Below, piece after piece: positions 44,332 to 53,216 of a stretch of 64,000 nucleotides of DNA. Origin of the DNA: JBGSUZ01 sp964404895 (GTDB lineage: Bacteria; Bacillota; Clostridia; Peptostreptococcales; Acidaminobacteraceae); assembly GCA_964404895.1 (NCBI GenBank), contig CAYOLV010000002.1:496001-560000 (forward strand), given 5' to 3'. Position 1 is the first letter of the stretch, and every line of letters starts with the position of its first letter. The notes below the pieces were generated by a model. That model had not been told where the DNA came from and made no database searches. It saw only the letters and a program-made list of their open reading frames with translations. Made by a program: the position numbers and the translations under genes.

Positions 44332-44519
44332 CTCCCAGATTTGCTTCGCAAATGGGGTAAAAAAAGAAAAGGGCATGCTAAAAAGCACCCCCTCTTCCTT
44401 AAAACGTTATTTAAAAATCACCTTAATCATGTTTTTTATCCTCAACTCCTTTCACACGAGATTGACCGGTCAAGTTAATTATGCCACGAAAATGAAGCTG
44501 TCAGCTATGTTGAGAACGG

Positions 44520-44816
44520 TTATAAATAAATTCGCCCCTGCTTCTCCAACTTTTTCTGATCGGCTAGGATACGTCTGATGCGATCTTCAGAAAGAAAAAA
44601 CTCTTCTGAAAGATTAGCGACTGACTGTCCTTTCCTGTTCTCCTCGTAGATTTTGCGGTTACGTTCACTCAACATGGCTTTTGCCCCTGAATGTTCTCCC
44701 CACTTTGCTTTGACCGACTTCTTGCAAGGAATGTAAATAACTTCACCATTCACATATTCCTGTACCTGTTTTAGCAACTTAGGTGGCAATACCACCACGC
44801 CATTTTTGTACTGCAT
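44520..44816 (-). CDS. CD3324 family DNA-binding-like protein
   Basis: A 98-residue protein of the clostridial CD3324 family. It matches the family pattern: L-L-K-Q-V-Q-E-Y-V-x-G-E-x-I-Y-I-P near the N-terminus, then KWGEHSGAK, ERNRKIYEENRKGQSVANLSEEFFLSEDRIRRIL, a Mor-like helix-turn-helix. Target genes are unknown. The ATG at 44814-44816 lies after AGGAGG and inside a short upstream frame (44779-44874), so its translation may be coupled to that frame. Confidence 0.85.
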   Translation of the reverse strand: MQYKNGVVVLPPKLLKQVQEYVNGEVIYIPCKKSVKAKWGEHSGAKAMLSERNRKIYEENRKGQSVANLSEEFFLSEDRIRRILADQKKLEKQGRIYL

Positions 44817-44874
44817 CAATGAAAACCTCCTGTTCCTTACGCTGTCCGCAATATAACTGATAGATTGTTTTCAT
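44779..44874 (-). CDS. 31-aa upstream peptide overlapping the CD3324 gene
   Basis: A short frame MKTIYQLYCGQRKEQEVF... of 31 residues ending in GGIAT, with an excellent AAAGGAGG site seven bases before its ATG (44872-44874). Its 3' part overlaps the first 38 bases of the CD3324-family gene in another frame, so ribosomes finishing it pass over that gene's start. It could be a leader peptide coupling translation, or a remnant of a longer gene. The strong ribosome binding site is the main evidence that it is translated. Confidence 0.5.
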   Translation of the reverse strand: MKTIYQLYCGQRKEQEVFIDAVQKWRGGIAT

Positions 44875-44959
44875 TAACTCACCTCCTTTCAATAATGATG
44901 GAACTTTTTTTGAATTTGATGCGTCTTACTCCTATAAAACATTTTATTGGAGGACAATT

Positions 44960-45478
44960 ATGAATAAATTTGTAAAACTATTAAGCTTAACTACCCTTAC
45001 TCTAGCACTGATGACTACAGGTATGTTCGCTGCAACACCAACAAAAGTTGCACCTGTTGTAAAATCTACTACTGCTGTTACAACAGTGAATAAGGATGCC
45101 CAAATGAATATCAATGGATCCAGCGAGCTCATTGCCAATAAGATCACTGAAACCAATAACTTATTAAACTCTTTAAAAGTCAACGGTACTATTCAAACAA
45201 ATCTCTACGAAAACCCTACAACTGGCTATGTTTGGCAATTCCAAATTACAGGTGACAAAAATGTTATCAGCTATACTTTTGAGGCTCCTGTCACAAAGAC
45301 CACCGATTCTAAAGGTACCGTCTCAACCCCAGCTATTTGCGGTGCAGGAAGTGATAAAACACTTACAATCAAAGGACTAAAACCTGGTAGAGCAACACTT
45401 AAGATGCAGTTGGTCAGACCGTGGGAGAAAAACACTGCCCCTATTAAAACTATGGAATTTGAAATATTAGTTAAATAA
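44960..45478 (+). CDS. Secreted chagasin-family (I42) cysteine protease inhibitor
   Basis: A 172-residue protein with a clear signal peptide (about 1-24, ending in AFA-like GMFAA) and a C-terminal chagasin domain. The three inhibitory loops are recognisable: NPTTGYVW, a glycine-rich GAGSDKTLTIKGLKPGRAT, and RPWEK. Such proteins block papain-like proteases. Bacterial members are scattered; targets may be the producer's own cysteine proteases or those of neighbours. A polar Thr/Val linker separates signal and domain. It has a good GGAGG site and is monocistronic. Confidence 0.9.
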   Translation: MNKFVKLLSLTTLTLALMTTGMFAATPTKVAPVVKSTTAVTTVNKDAQMNINGSSELIANKITETNNLLNSLKVNGTIQTNLYENPTTGYVWQFQITGDKNVISYTFEAPVTKTTDSKGTVSTPAICGAGSDKTLTIKGLKPGRATLKMQLVRPWEKNTAPIKTMEFEILVK

Positions 45479-45498
45479 TAATTACTTTCAGGCATGAG

Positions 45499-46326
45499 TT
45501 AGCATTCTATTCTCATGCCTGTACTTATATGCCCGATTTTCTTGTTTTTAACATTCATATACTCAAAATTTTCAACGCCTGTACAATGACAGGTATAGTA
45601 CTGTTTAACATTTTTTTCAGAAAGGGCGGCTGCCAGCGTATTTAAAAAGATCTGATCCTCAGAATTTTCTTTGCTGATGCCTAAGAGGTGAAACCCACCA
45701 ATTACAGTATCTATCGGTTCCGCTGTATAATCTGCAGCTCTCTCAAGAATGTTGACAATCCCATTGTGAGCACAGCCACAAATTAAATGGGTCTTCATTT
45801 CCTCACTGATGAGCAAATTGATTTCATGCTCGAAATCATCTTGGACATACTTTTTCTCATGGTTTCTCTTCAACAATCTGGAATTGCCCTTTGGATACAA
45901 CTTCTTGCCAAATACATGACTGAACAAAATGAGTTCATCGTCTATGACCAGCTCTTGACTGACAAATCTTAAGCGATCTGATTGAATCAGTTCAGCGTCT
46001 AGACCAATATTCTTTCTTAAGCACTTAAAAAGATGAAGGGCATGTTTATCAAAAGCACCTACCCCCACATAAATTTTAGCAGTTTCATTTATTTTTAAAA
46101 AGGCTTTCAGTCCGCCGCCATGATCATAATGACCATGGGAAATGACTACGGTATCTACTGAAGTTAAATCTATTCCCAGTTTTTTTGCGTTTTCAATAAA
46201 AGTACCATTGCACCCTGTATCAAAGAGGATTTTGTGCAATTCTGTTTCAATATATAAAGACAACCCATGTTGATGTTTCAATTCTTTAGATATACTGGTG
46301 TTCTCAATTAAAGCCACCACTCTCAT
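45499..46326 (-). CDS. MBL-fold metallo-hydrolase
   Basis: A 275-residue metallo-beta-lactamase-fold protein of the group often annotated as dihydropterin-ribofuranosylaminobenzene phosphate synthase-like. Metal ligands are in VVISHGHYDHGGGL, a CGCAHNGIVNIL segment, and GGFHL near the end. The substrate is unknown. The ATG follows GGAGG by nine bases. It diverges from the HD-GYP gene, with a palindrome between them. Confidence 0.88.
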   Translation of the reverse strand: MRVVALIENTSISKELKHQHGLSLYIETELHKILFDTGCNGTFIENAKKLGIDLTSVDTVVISHGHYDHGGGLKAFLKINETAKIYVGVGAFDKHALHLFKCLRKNIGLDAELIQSDRLRFVSQELVIDDELILFSHVFGKKLYPKGNSRLLKRNHEKKYVQDDFEHEINLLISEEMKTHLICGCAHNGIVNILERAADYTAEPIDTVIGGFHLLGISKENSEDQIFLNTLAAALSEKNVKQYYTCHCTGVENFEYMNVKNKKIGHISTGMRIEC

Positions 46327-46351
46327 TTACAGTTTCCTCCTGAAATAATCT

Positions 46352-46367
46352 ATTTACTTTAGTAAAT
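46352..46367. promoter_or_regulatory. Palindrome between the MBL and HD-GYP genes
   Basis: ATTTACT and AGTAAAT separated by TT, in the middle of a divergent intergenic region of 116 bases. It may be a shared operator. A TATACT at about 46395 on the plus strand may be the -10 for the HD-GYP gene. Confidence 0.45.
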
Positions 46368-46442
46368 CAAAATAATATACAGGTGTAAATATGATATACT
46401 TAAATAGATTGAATATTATTAATATTTTTACAGGGGTACGCT

Positions 46443-47357
46443 ATGAAATCTGGAAAAAAAATCTTTAAAAAAGACCAACCCGCACAAGATGAGAGCATTA
46501 CTTATAGCAATAGCCGCATTGAACGAATTTATTTAAGCGAGAATCTGGACATTGGCAGGTATCGCTTTCAAAAAGATATCATTTTATACATAGATCCTAT
46601 CGAAGAAGAACAGATTGTGAAGTCCTATCTCATTTTGGAAGGCAGTTGCATGGATCTTGAAGAGAAGTCTTTAATTCAAGCAGGAGATATTATCGTCGTA
46701 GAAAATTCAGATGAAATGATTGCACTTCACATGCTTGAAAATACAACGATGCTCATTCACGCTCAACGTTCTACCAGCATAGACAAATTCAAATCCAGCG
46801 CCACTGAGATGATTCAATTGTTAAAAGATTTGCAAAATAAAGACCACTACACTAAGGAACATTCTGATCGGGTTTTCCATTTGTCAAAACGAATGGGTTT
46901 AGCACTGGGTTATCACTCAAAGCAAATATATAACCTCAATAAAGCCGCCAGATTTCATGACATTGGAAAAGTTTATATTGAAGATTGTATTTTAAACAAG
47001 CCCGCTGCCCTTTCAAAAGAAGAGTTCGACGAAATTAAAAAACACGTTGAATTAGGACAAGAATTGATTTTAAAATCCTTTGACCCAGAAATATACGCTA
47101 TTATTTTGCAACACCATGAACGCATAGACGGCAGTGGTTATCCCTTGGGACTTCGTGGCGATGCCATTTCGGAAGAGGCAAAAGTCTTGGCTATTTGCGA
47201 CAGCTATGATGCTATGACAACTGACCGTGTTTATAAAAACGGAAAATCTAAAACTGAGGCAATTTCAGAACTTCGCTCATTGGCGGGTACGTCTTATGAT
47301 GAGAAATTAGTAGAACTATTTATTGAACAAATTTGCAGCAACGAACAATTTGAATAG
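46443..47357 (+). CDS. HD-GYP c-di-GMP phosphodiesterase with cupin-like N-terminus
   Basis: A 304-residue cytoplasmic protein. The N-terminal ~110 residues look like a small beta-barrel sensor domain (SYLILEGSCMDLEEKSLIQAGDIIVVENSDE is cupin-like). The HD-GYP domain follows with NKAARFHDIGKVYI and LQHHERIDGSGYPLGL, both intact, and CDSYDAMTTDRVYKNG. Breakdown of cyclic-di-GMP is expected. It is followed by a DUF805 membrane protein gene 8 bases away. Confidence 0.9.
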   Translation: MKSGKKIFKKDQPAQDESITYSNSRIERIYLSENLDIGRYRFQKDIILYIDPIEEEQIVKSYLILEGSCMDLEEKSLIQAGDIIVVENSDEMIALHMLENTTMLIHAQRSTSIDKFKSSATEMIQLLKDLQNKDHYTKEHSDRVFHLSKRMGLALGYHSKQIYNLNKAARFHDIGKVYIEDCILNKPAALSKEEFDEIKKHVELGQELILKSFDPEIYAIILQHHERIDGSGYPLGLRGDAISEEAKVLAICDSYDAMTTDRVYKNGKSKTEAISELRSLAGTSYDEKLVELFIEQICSNEQFE

Positions 47358-47365
47358 GAGTTCAC

Positions 47366-47773
47366 ATGACAAATTTATCAGATTTTTTCTATAAGCAGTG
47401 TTCATTTAACGGTCGTTCTGGCAGAACTGAATATTGGGTCTTTTTCATTGTGACCGGCCTTATATCTACTGTATTAGACATACTCGGGGAACTCTTTTCA
47501 TTATTTTCAATTATATCGTTTATTTTTGCCCTCGTTATTCTCGTCCCTTCCTTAGCCATTGGCGTTAGGAGACTACACGACTTAAACTTAAGTGGCGGAT
47601 GGCTCGTAGGGATCTTTGTCTATACCCTTCTTACCGTCATTGCATTTGTATCCATTCCAACAATTTCAGCTTTACACCCGGTTTTCATCACCATTATTAT
47701 TTTGATACCCTCTATTTATTTGGCATTTGCACCTGGAAAAAATGAAGGTAATCGCTTTGGTCTAAAAGATTAG
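47366..47773 (+). CDS. DUF805 family membrane protein
   Basis: A 135-residue protein with the DUF805 opening (NGRSGRTEYWVFFI) and closing signature (FAPGKNEGNRFG), and four membrane helices. RRLHDLNLSGGW in the middle is the conserved loop. Function in the family is unknown. TAGGAG lies five bases before the ATG; it is probably co-transcribed with the HD-GYP gene. Confidence 0.88.
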   Translation: MTNLSDFFYKQCSFNGRSGRTEYWVFFIVTGLISTVLDILGELFSLFSIISFIFALVILVPSLAIGVRRLHDLNLSGGWLVGIFVYTLLTVIAFVSIPTISALHPVFITIIILIPSIYLAFAPGKNEGNRFGLKD

Positions 47774-47789
47774 GCGTTGAGCAATAAAA

Positions 47790-47845
47790 ACTAAGGGCAG
47801 GTTTACTATGATTTGAAAAAATCACAATGCACCTGCCCTCTTTTA
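47790..47845. terminator. Bidirectional terminator between DUF805 and the kinase gene
   Basis: Outer arms AGGGCAGGT (47794-47802) and ACCTGCCCT (47831-47839) with an inner TGATTT/AAATCA stem. T-rich ends on both strands. Confidence 0.82.
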
Positions 47846-47893
47846 ATATTATCTAGTTCACTTTATCTTATAAAGCTTTTCGTATAACCCTTC

Positions 47894-49216
47894 TCATATA
47901 ACCCGTTTTATATAAATTTCAAAGCAAACGCCCTTTTCCAAGTTATACGCTTTTATTTCCCAACCATGCCCTATGAAAACTTTTTGAACAATAGCCAATC
48001 CCAGTCCAAACTTCCCGTTATTGTCCGTTACCAAAGGTCCAAATAAGGACTGAGTATCTTTTGTTTGGAATTTTTCGCCATCGTTTATAATCTTAATGCG
48101 ATCTGATTTCATCTCAATTTGAACTGAAGAATAAGCAAAACGACACTGATTGTCTAACAAATTTTCAAAGGCAATGAGCAAAGCTTCTTTATTACCTTTA
48201 ATTTCCTTTTCTTCTAATAGTAGTTTCCAGTCCAGTGCAGGTGAAACCACTTTGAAACGCTCGACAACACTCCGAATAAGTCTGTCCAGTCGAACATCTT
48301 CCCATTCTTCTGAATAACCCAGAGCTTGATCCAAGGTATTCAATCTCAAAAGCTGTACAATTCGTTTTTCAAGCTTTTCAGCCTCAGCTAGAATAACATT
48401 AGCCTTCGGTTGTTCCTGAGCCACATCTACCCCATCAATAATCGCTTGAGCATAGCCTTTAATTACCATAACCGGTGTTTTCAAGTCATGAGAGGTCGCT
48501 TGAAGAAACTGCCTATCCCTCTCCTCAGCCACGCGTAAGGCATCTCTCATTTTTTCGAGGGAATGAGCCAACATCCCAATTTCATCTTGTTCAGTTCGTG
48601 GTACTTCCGCATCCCAGTTTCTTTTTGCAATTTCTTCTGCAAACTGATCCAGTCCTTTTACTTGTTTAGCAATGCTGTTTGCAATTAGCCTAGAAGTTAT
48701 AAAGGCGATAAGGATAGAAGCCCCAAGAAATATTAGCATTTCCTTCGTTGCTACTGTATTGGATGGCGGGGATGCGAAGAATACCATCGCCTCTTCGCCA
48801 TCTTCAATCCATTCTCTATAGAAAAAGTACTGCTTCCCACGAAACTCTACTTCACCCACATCTTGATTGTCCTTGAGCTGAAAAACTTGAGCTGCTATGG
48901 TTGTAATAATTTCATCGTCCCGATAAATTTTCTTTGTATTTCGATCAGTATAAATGTTATAGCTATCTTCATCAAACTCCACATAAAAATGCGCTGTCCA
49001 AACTTCTTCTGAAATTTCGGGTTTTTCTTTTTTCAACAATTCTTGTCTGCTTTTAGCCTCTGCCGACTCTCGTAGTTGGTGAAAAATCACTTCTTTTTTA
49101 CTGTGATCCAATAAAGTCATATTAAATAGTAAGACAACTACCGAAAAAATACTAATGGTCGTTAACATGATTAACATGATTTTTCGACTGATGGATTTAA
49201 ACTTTCTATTTTTCAT
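47894..49216 (-). CDS. Sensor histidine kinase (HAMP type), partner of the OmpR-type regulator
   Basis: A 440-residue kinase with two membrane helices (about 13-34 and 158-178) around an extracellular domain of about 120 residues. HAMP, a HisKA domain with FLQATSHDLKTPV, and an ATPase domain (NLLDN, INDGEKF, GKFGLGLAIVQKV) follow. The G1 box is shortened but recognisable. The gene overlaps the regulator gene by 4 bases (ATGA), so the two are made together. Located after a flavin/iron-sulfur membrane protein, it may sense redox or envelope state (inference). Confidence 0.92.
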   Translation of the reverse strand: MKNRKFKSISRKIMLIMLTTISIFSVVVLLFNMTLLDHSKKEVIFHQLRESAEAKSRQELLKKEKPEISEEVWTAHFYVEFDEDSYNIYTDRNTKKIYRDDEIITTIAAQVFQLKDNQDVGEVEFRGKQYFFYREWIEDGEEAMVFFASPPSNTVATKEMLIFLGASILIAFITSRLIANSIAKQVKGLDQFAEEIAKRNWDAEVPRTEQDEIGMLAHSLEKMRDALRVAEERDRQFLQATSHDLKTPVMVIKGYAQAIIDGVDVAQEQPKANVILAEAEKLEKRIVQLLRLNTLDQALGYSEEWEDVRLDRLIRSVVERFKVVSPALDWKLLLEEKEIKGNKEALLIAFENLLDNQCRFAYSSVQIEMKSDRIKIINDGEKFQTKDTQSLFGPLVTDNNGKFGLGLAIVQKVFIGHGWEIKAYNLEKGVCFEIYIKRVI

Positions 49217-49869
49217 AAATTGACCCTCAAAATATAGCCAAATCCATAAACAGTTTCAATGGGGAGTTCGGGAATTTTTTTTCTAATCCGTCTTAAAGTG
49301 TCGTCTATAACCCGCTCTGAACCAAAATAATCTACACCCCAAACATGATCTAAAATATCATTTCGGCTAATGGCGCAATTAATATTTTCAAAAAAATACT
49401 CTAGCAAATCAAACTCCTTAACCGTTAAGTTAATCTCCGTTTCTTGATTCTTTAACAGCCGCTTAACCCGGTCAAACTCAACCCCTGGAATCTTCACCAT
49501 CTCTTTAGCGATGTTCATTTTTAGAATACGATTCACTCTCAGTACCAGTTCTCTCGGTAAAAAGGGTTTCGGCAAGTAGTCATCGCTTCCCATTTCGAGT
49601 CCTATGACCCTATCCAGTTCTGCATTTCTGGCAGACATGAAAATGACCGGAATTTGAGGACAGGCCGCCTTGATCTCCTTGATCAAGGCGTAACCGTCCA
49701 ATCCCGGTAACATTATATCTAATATCCATAAATCTGGTTTGTCTGAAATAGATGCTTTGGCAGCTAATCCATCGTTAAAAACTCTGACCTCATAGTCTGC
49801 ATCTTTTAAATAGGTCTCTATTAAATGTGCCAAGGAAATTTCATCTTCAACAAGGTATATTTTTTTCAT
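49213..49869 (-). CDS. OmpR/PhoB-type response regulator
   Basis: A 218-residue regulator with a receiver domain (YLVEDEISLAHLIE, phospho-Asp in LWILDIMLPGLDG, KPFLPRELVLR) and a C-terminal winged-helix DNA-binding domain (LTVKEFDLLEYFFENIN, VWGVDYFGSERVIDDTLRRIRKK). It lies 24 bases after the Fe-S/FMN gene and overlaps the kinase gene. Its targets probably include its own operon. Confidence 0.94.
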   Translation of the reverse strand: MKKIYLVEDEISLAHLIETYLKDADYEVRVFNDGLAAKASISDKPDLWILDIMLPGLDGYALIKEIKAACPQIPVIFMSARNAELDRVIGLEMGSDDYLPKPFLPRELVLRVNRILKMNIAKEMVKIPGVEFDRVKRLLKNQETEINLTVKEFDLLEYFFENINCAISRNDILDHVWGVDYFGSERVIDDTLRRIRKKIPELPIETVYGFGYILRVNL

Positions 49870-49893
49870 ATAGGCTCCTAAGGTCGTTTACTT

Positions 49894-51330
49894 TTACTTC
49901 GCATTGCTCAAAGCATTTTTTGCTGCGTTTATAATCCCTAAGGAAGAATAAGTTGCTCCTGAAACAGAGTCTACATCTGTGCTCTGAGCCTCTATAATCC
50001 AACTAGGAACCATATTGACTGCTCTGTTAAACCATTTTCTATCGTCTGAGTGATCTACAACTTCAACACTTACAATTTGTTCATTTTTAACGGTAACCGC
50101 TACAGTCATCGGCCCTCTAAAGCCATTAGCTTCTCCTGTATAAGTACCATCGGCAATGCCTGCAGCTGCACCTGTTGCTGTAGAAACAGTGTTCTGTGAG
50201 GTTGTGGCAGGCGCTGTGGTTGTATTTGTGCTCGTAGACGTGCTCGTGGTAGAGCTTGTACTTGCGGTTGTGCTTGACCCTACAGCTGATGTTTTGGTAT
50301 GAGCAGTAGCCGTCTTTGCTGCTGTAGTCGTTTTCGGTATAGTACTAGATGTTTGTGATCCTTGGGTCGTTTGATTTGTATTACTTGACGTTGTTTCGCC
50401 TGAACTGTCGTCGCTTTCATTTTCGTTTTCGCCTGCGTTATCGGATGAGTTTATTGACTCTGTTGTTGTCCCGTCTGTTTGGGTCTGCACGGGCGTCTCT
50501 GTAACGGTTTGACTTTCAGCAGTTTGCGCTTGTAACGTTGCAGCCGCTTGAGCTTCTGCCGCATCCAATTCAGATTGAGCTGCAGTGAGTTGAAGTGCCA
50601 TTGCTACTGTACTTGTCGCCAATATGACTGCAACAGCTAAAAAATATGCGGCAGCTGACTTACGGTTTAACTTTATTATGCCATACTTTAAGGCACCCTG
50701 CTTAGGACAAGCGCTTACACAACTCATACAGTTAATGCATTGAAGTGATTTGACGTTGTTATGTCCCATTATATCAATGTTCATTGGACAAGCTTTATCA
50801 CATTTGCCACAATTCACACAAGTTTCTGAATCTCTAACAACTCTAAAAGGTCTTAATGCACTAAAAAGTCCATATTTAGCCCCTTGAGGGCACATGTAAT
50901 TACAAAAAGGTCTTTCAAAGAACACAGTAGTCAACAAGTACATACCTAGCACGATGTAAGCGCCAACTGTTAGAACCTTACCCTCTAATACACTAAGGAA
51001 GTTGATCCGCGCATCATATTGCATGATTGTAAAGACAAAGTCTACCGTTAATAATGTAGTCACTGCCATTAATATATACCTTGAAAGGGCAATCCCTTTT
51101 TGAATACCTTTTGGCATTTTATGCTTTTTAATGCCCTTGGTCAACTTGCTAACGATATCCTGCAAGGTTCCAAAAGGACAAACCCAGCCACAGAATATGG
51201 GGCCTGCCAAAACTGTAGACACTAAAATAATCAAAAGGGTCAGTGATAAATTACTTAGTCCTCCTGCTACGAGTAGTGCACCTGCACCTATTTGAACTGC
51301 CAATCTTATTTTACCCATTTGTTTTTTCAT
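49894..51330 (-). CDS. Membrane 4Fe-4S protein with Ser/Thr linker and covalent-FMN domain
   Basis: A 478-residue protein. The N-terminal half is an NapH/NosR-like membrane part with about five helices and the motifs CGWVCPFGTLQD and CNYMCPQGAKYG, then two ferredoxin clusters (CVNCGKCDKACPMNID and CINCMSCVSACP). A membrane helix leads to a ~150-residue Ser/Thr-rich linker outside the membrane. The C-terminal FMN-binding domain has the flavinylation-type motif SVSGATYSS, where a Thr would carry FMN added by ApbE. The domain order suggests electron transfer from the membrane Fe-S centres to an extracellular flavin. It leads an operon with a response regulator and kinase. Confidence 0.88.
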   Translation of the reverse strand: MKKQMGKIRLAVQIGAGALLVAGGLSNLSLTLLIILVSTVLAGPIFCGWVCPFGTLQDIVSKLTKGIKKHKMPKGIQKGIALSRYILMAVTTLLTVDFVFTIMQYDARINFLSVLEGKVLTVGAYIVLGMYLLTTVFFERPFCNYMCPQGAKYGLFSALRPFRVVRDSETCVNCGKCDKACPMNIDIMGHNNVKSLQCINCMSCVSACPKQGALKYGIIKLNRKSAAAYFLAVAVILATSTVAMALQLTAAQSELDAAEAQAAATLQAQTAESQTVTETPVQTQTDGTTTESINSSDNAGENENESDDSSGETTSSNTNQTTQGSQTSSTIPKTTTAAKTATAHTKTSAVGSSTTASTSSTTSTSTSTNTTTAPATTSQNTVSTATGAAAGIADGTYTGEANGFRGPMTVAVTVKNEQIVSVEVVDHSDDRKWFNRAVNMVPSWIIEAQSTDVDSVSGATYSSLGIINAAKNALSNAK

Positions 51331-51661
51331 ACTAACATCCTCACTTTCTTGTTAAAGCATTGCTAATTGCAACACTTCAATTCTCTTAAGTCTGATTTTA
51401 CGCCTATACGCCTAACCATTCTGCAAGAGACTCGTGGGAACATTGTGTGAAAGTTGTAAGAAAAGGTTTTCTGTATAAAAAAAATTATATAAAATAAGTT
51501 CATATTATGTTAAAATAAGACTTCATTTATTCAAATTCTATTATGAAAAGGCGGTACAGAATAAATTATTACTTTGAAGCATTTAAAACTCCCGTGTAGA
51601 GTTATTTTATTCTCACAAGCACGCCATTGATGTGTCCATATAAACAGATTTCGGAGGTTGT
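51331..51661. other. Intergenic region between divergent genes
   Basis: About 330 bases, AT-rich, without an open frame of note. It must hold promoters for the leftward Fe-S/FMN operon and the rightward secreted-protein gene. A short repeat GAGTTATTTTATTCTC near 51598 is partly symmetric. No riboswitch motif was recognised. Confidence 0.4.
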
Positions 51662-53122
51662 ATGAAAAAAATTATATTGTTATTTCTATCCTTTGTTCTT
51701 TTAACGTCTAATACTTCTATGGCGGTTACAAAAGTAACCCATTTGAAAGATTTAGTCTCAAACCCCAAAATGATGAAAGCAGAATCGGCAAATATAGGAC
51801 CTTACAAAGGAGAAATTTCTTATAGGGAGAGCTCAGTAAAAGGAACTTTTGCTGGTCTACTCTGGTATACAGAAGAAAATGTGTCTTGGACTAAACTAGA
51901 CAAAGAGTTAACAAAAGAATTTGTTGGTCTCTCTTCTATCCCAACTTTAGAGAAGCCTGTCATATGGAAGAATTTTGAGATTTCAAAATCTTCTTATTCA
52001 GATATAAAAAATGGAAAAACTATTAACAGTAAGAGTTATTTCATAGCTCGAATTCCTTCAGAAAGCGTGGTAAAACCCCAATATATTTTGTCCAATGCAT
52101 CAAAGCTCGACTACTTAATGGATATTAATCCCGGAAAATCCCTAGGAAGAGCTTATGACATACCATACTTAGACCAAAAAGTAACTGTCGAACTATTCAA
52201 AAAAATAGACGATTACAGAGTACTTTATACTTTCAAATCTACAGATGATTCTAATGAACTTTTAACCGATTCATGGGAAAAATTAGATTTACCTGGTGTT
52301 CCGAAGTTTAATGTCATCGTCACAAAAGATGATTTTAACTATCTGTTTTATAAATACTACAGCGTTCGCCTCACTGTTGGAAAAAATACCTCCTGCACTT
52401 TTGAGCAGAATGCAACTCGTGAGGCTAATGAAAATAACACCACATTTGGATGGGACACAGAAAATTCGCCATTTATGAGCCATAGTCCATTTCTTAGAGT
52501 TCATAAACAAGTCAATTTTGAAAATTATTTATTTGATGTTACAGATAAACCAGGATATCATAACTTTTACCCTGCGGAAACTTTAATCAAGTTACCACCT
52601 GAACTGACTTCACAGGATTTTTGGGAAATTTTAAAATCAAAGTATGATTTTGTAGGCGATAAATTTCCAACTAAATATATTCGTATAAGTGACTACGAAT
52701 TCAAATTTGACGACCGCACACTTTACTTCAGGTACTGTCTTTATCCAGAATATGTTTCTCCTTTAACCTTAGTTACAAACGGTCTAAGTTCACATTCTCT
52801 ACCTGAGCAAATAACTGCAGCAGAGAATATGTTTGTTATAGAAAACATGAACCTAAATGGATACAATTGTCGGATTGAAATGTTAGATAAGGGGATAAAT
52901 GTAGAAGAATGCGAAGTATTCTACTATATTGAAACCACAGATTCGTTGCCTTTCGTTTGGAAAGCATTTAGTGACTACTTTAGTTGTACTGACGATAATT
53001 TTATTGGTTTGCCATCAAGCAAGGATTTTGAAATAAAATCTACTGATCCATATGGTGATTGTGTTTATACTAGATTATATAAACAGACAGAAAATCAAAT
53101 CATTTTAAAGTCTTCACGTTAA
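51662..53122 (+). CDS. Secreted protein, unknown
   Basis: A 486-residue protein, not recognised. It has a standard signal peptide (about 1-21, MKKIILLFLSFVLL with cleavage near SMA). The mature part is rich in beta-strand-like and aromatic segments, with several Lys/Asp/Tyr-rich stretches and few cysteines. No catalytic motif or repeat is obvious. A TTTCGGAGG site precedes the ATG and a terminator follows the stop, so it is a single-gene unit. Confidence 0.75.
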   Translation: MKKIILLFLSFVLLTSNTSMAVTKVTHLKDLVSNPKMMKAESANIGPYKGEISYRESSVKGTFAGLLWYTEENVSWTKLDKELTKEFVGLSSIPTLEKPVIWKNFEISKSSYSDIKNGKTINSKSYFIARIPSESVVKPQYILSNASKLDYLMDINPGKSLGRAYDIPYLDQKVTVELFKKIDDYRVLYTFKSTDDSNELLTDSWEKLDLPGVPKFNVIVTKDDFNYLFYKYYSVRLTVGKNTSCTFEQNATREANENNTTFGWDTENSPFMSHSPFLRVHKQVNFENYLFDVTDKPGYHNFYPAETLIKLPPELTSQDFWEILKSKYDFVGDKFPTKYIRISDYEFKFDDRTLYFRYCLYPEYVSPLTLVTNGLSSHSLPEQITAAENMFVIENMNLNGYNCRIEMLDKGINVEECEVFYYIETTDSLPFVWKAFSDYFSCTDDNFIGLPSSKDFEIKSTDPYGDCVYTRLYKQTENQIILKSSR

Positions 53123-53135
53123 GCTATTTATAACG

Positions 53136-53185
53136 AAAAAATGCCTATTCAATAGATATTGATTCTATTTGAATAGGCATTTTTT
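53136..53185. terminator. Bidirectional terminator
   Basis: Perfect 17-bp arms AAAAAATGCCTATTCAA (53136-53152) and their complement (53169-53185). Between convergent genes. Confidence 0.92.
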
Positions 53186-53216
53186 AATGGGTTCAAAACC
53201 ACTTCAAAGGGACTGA

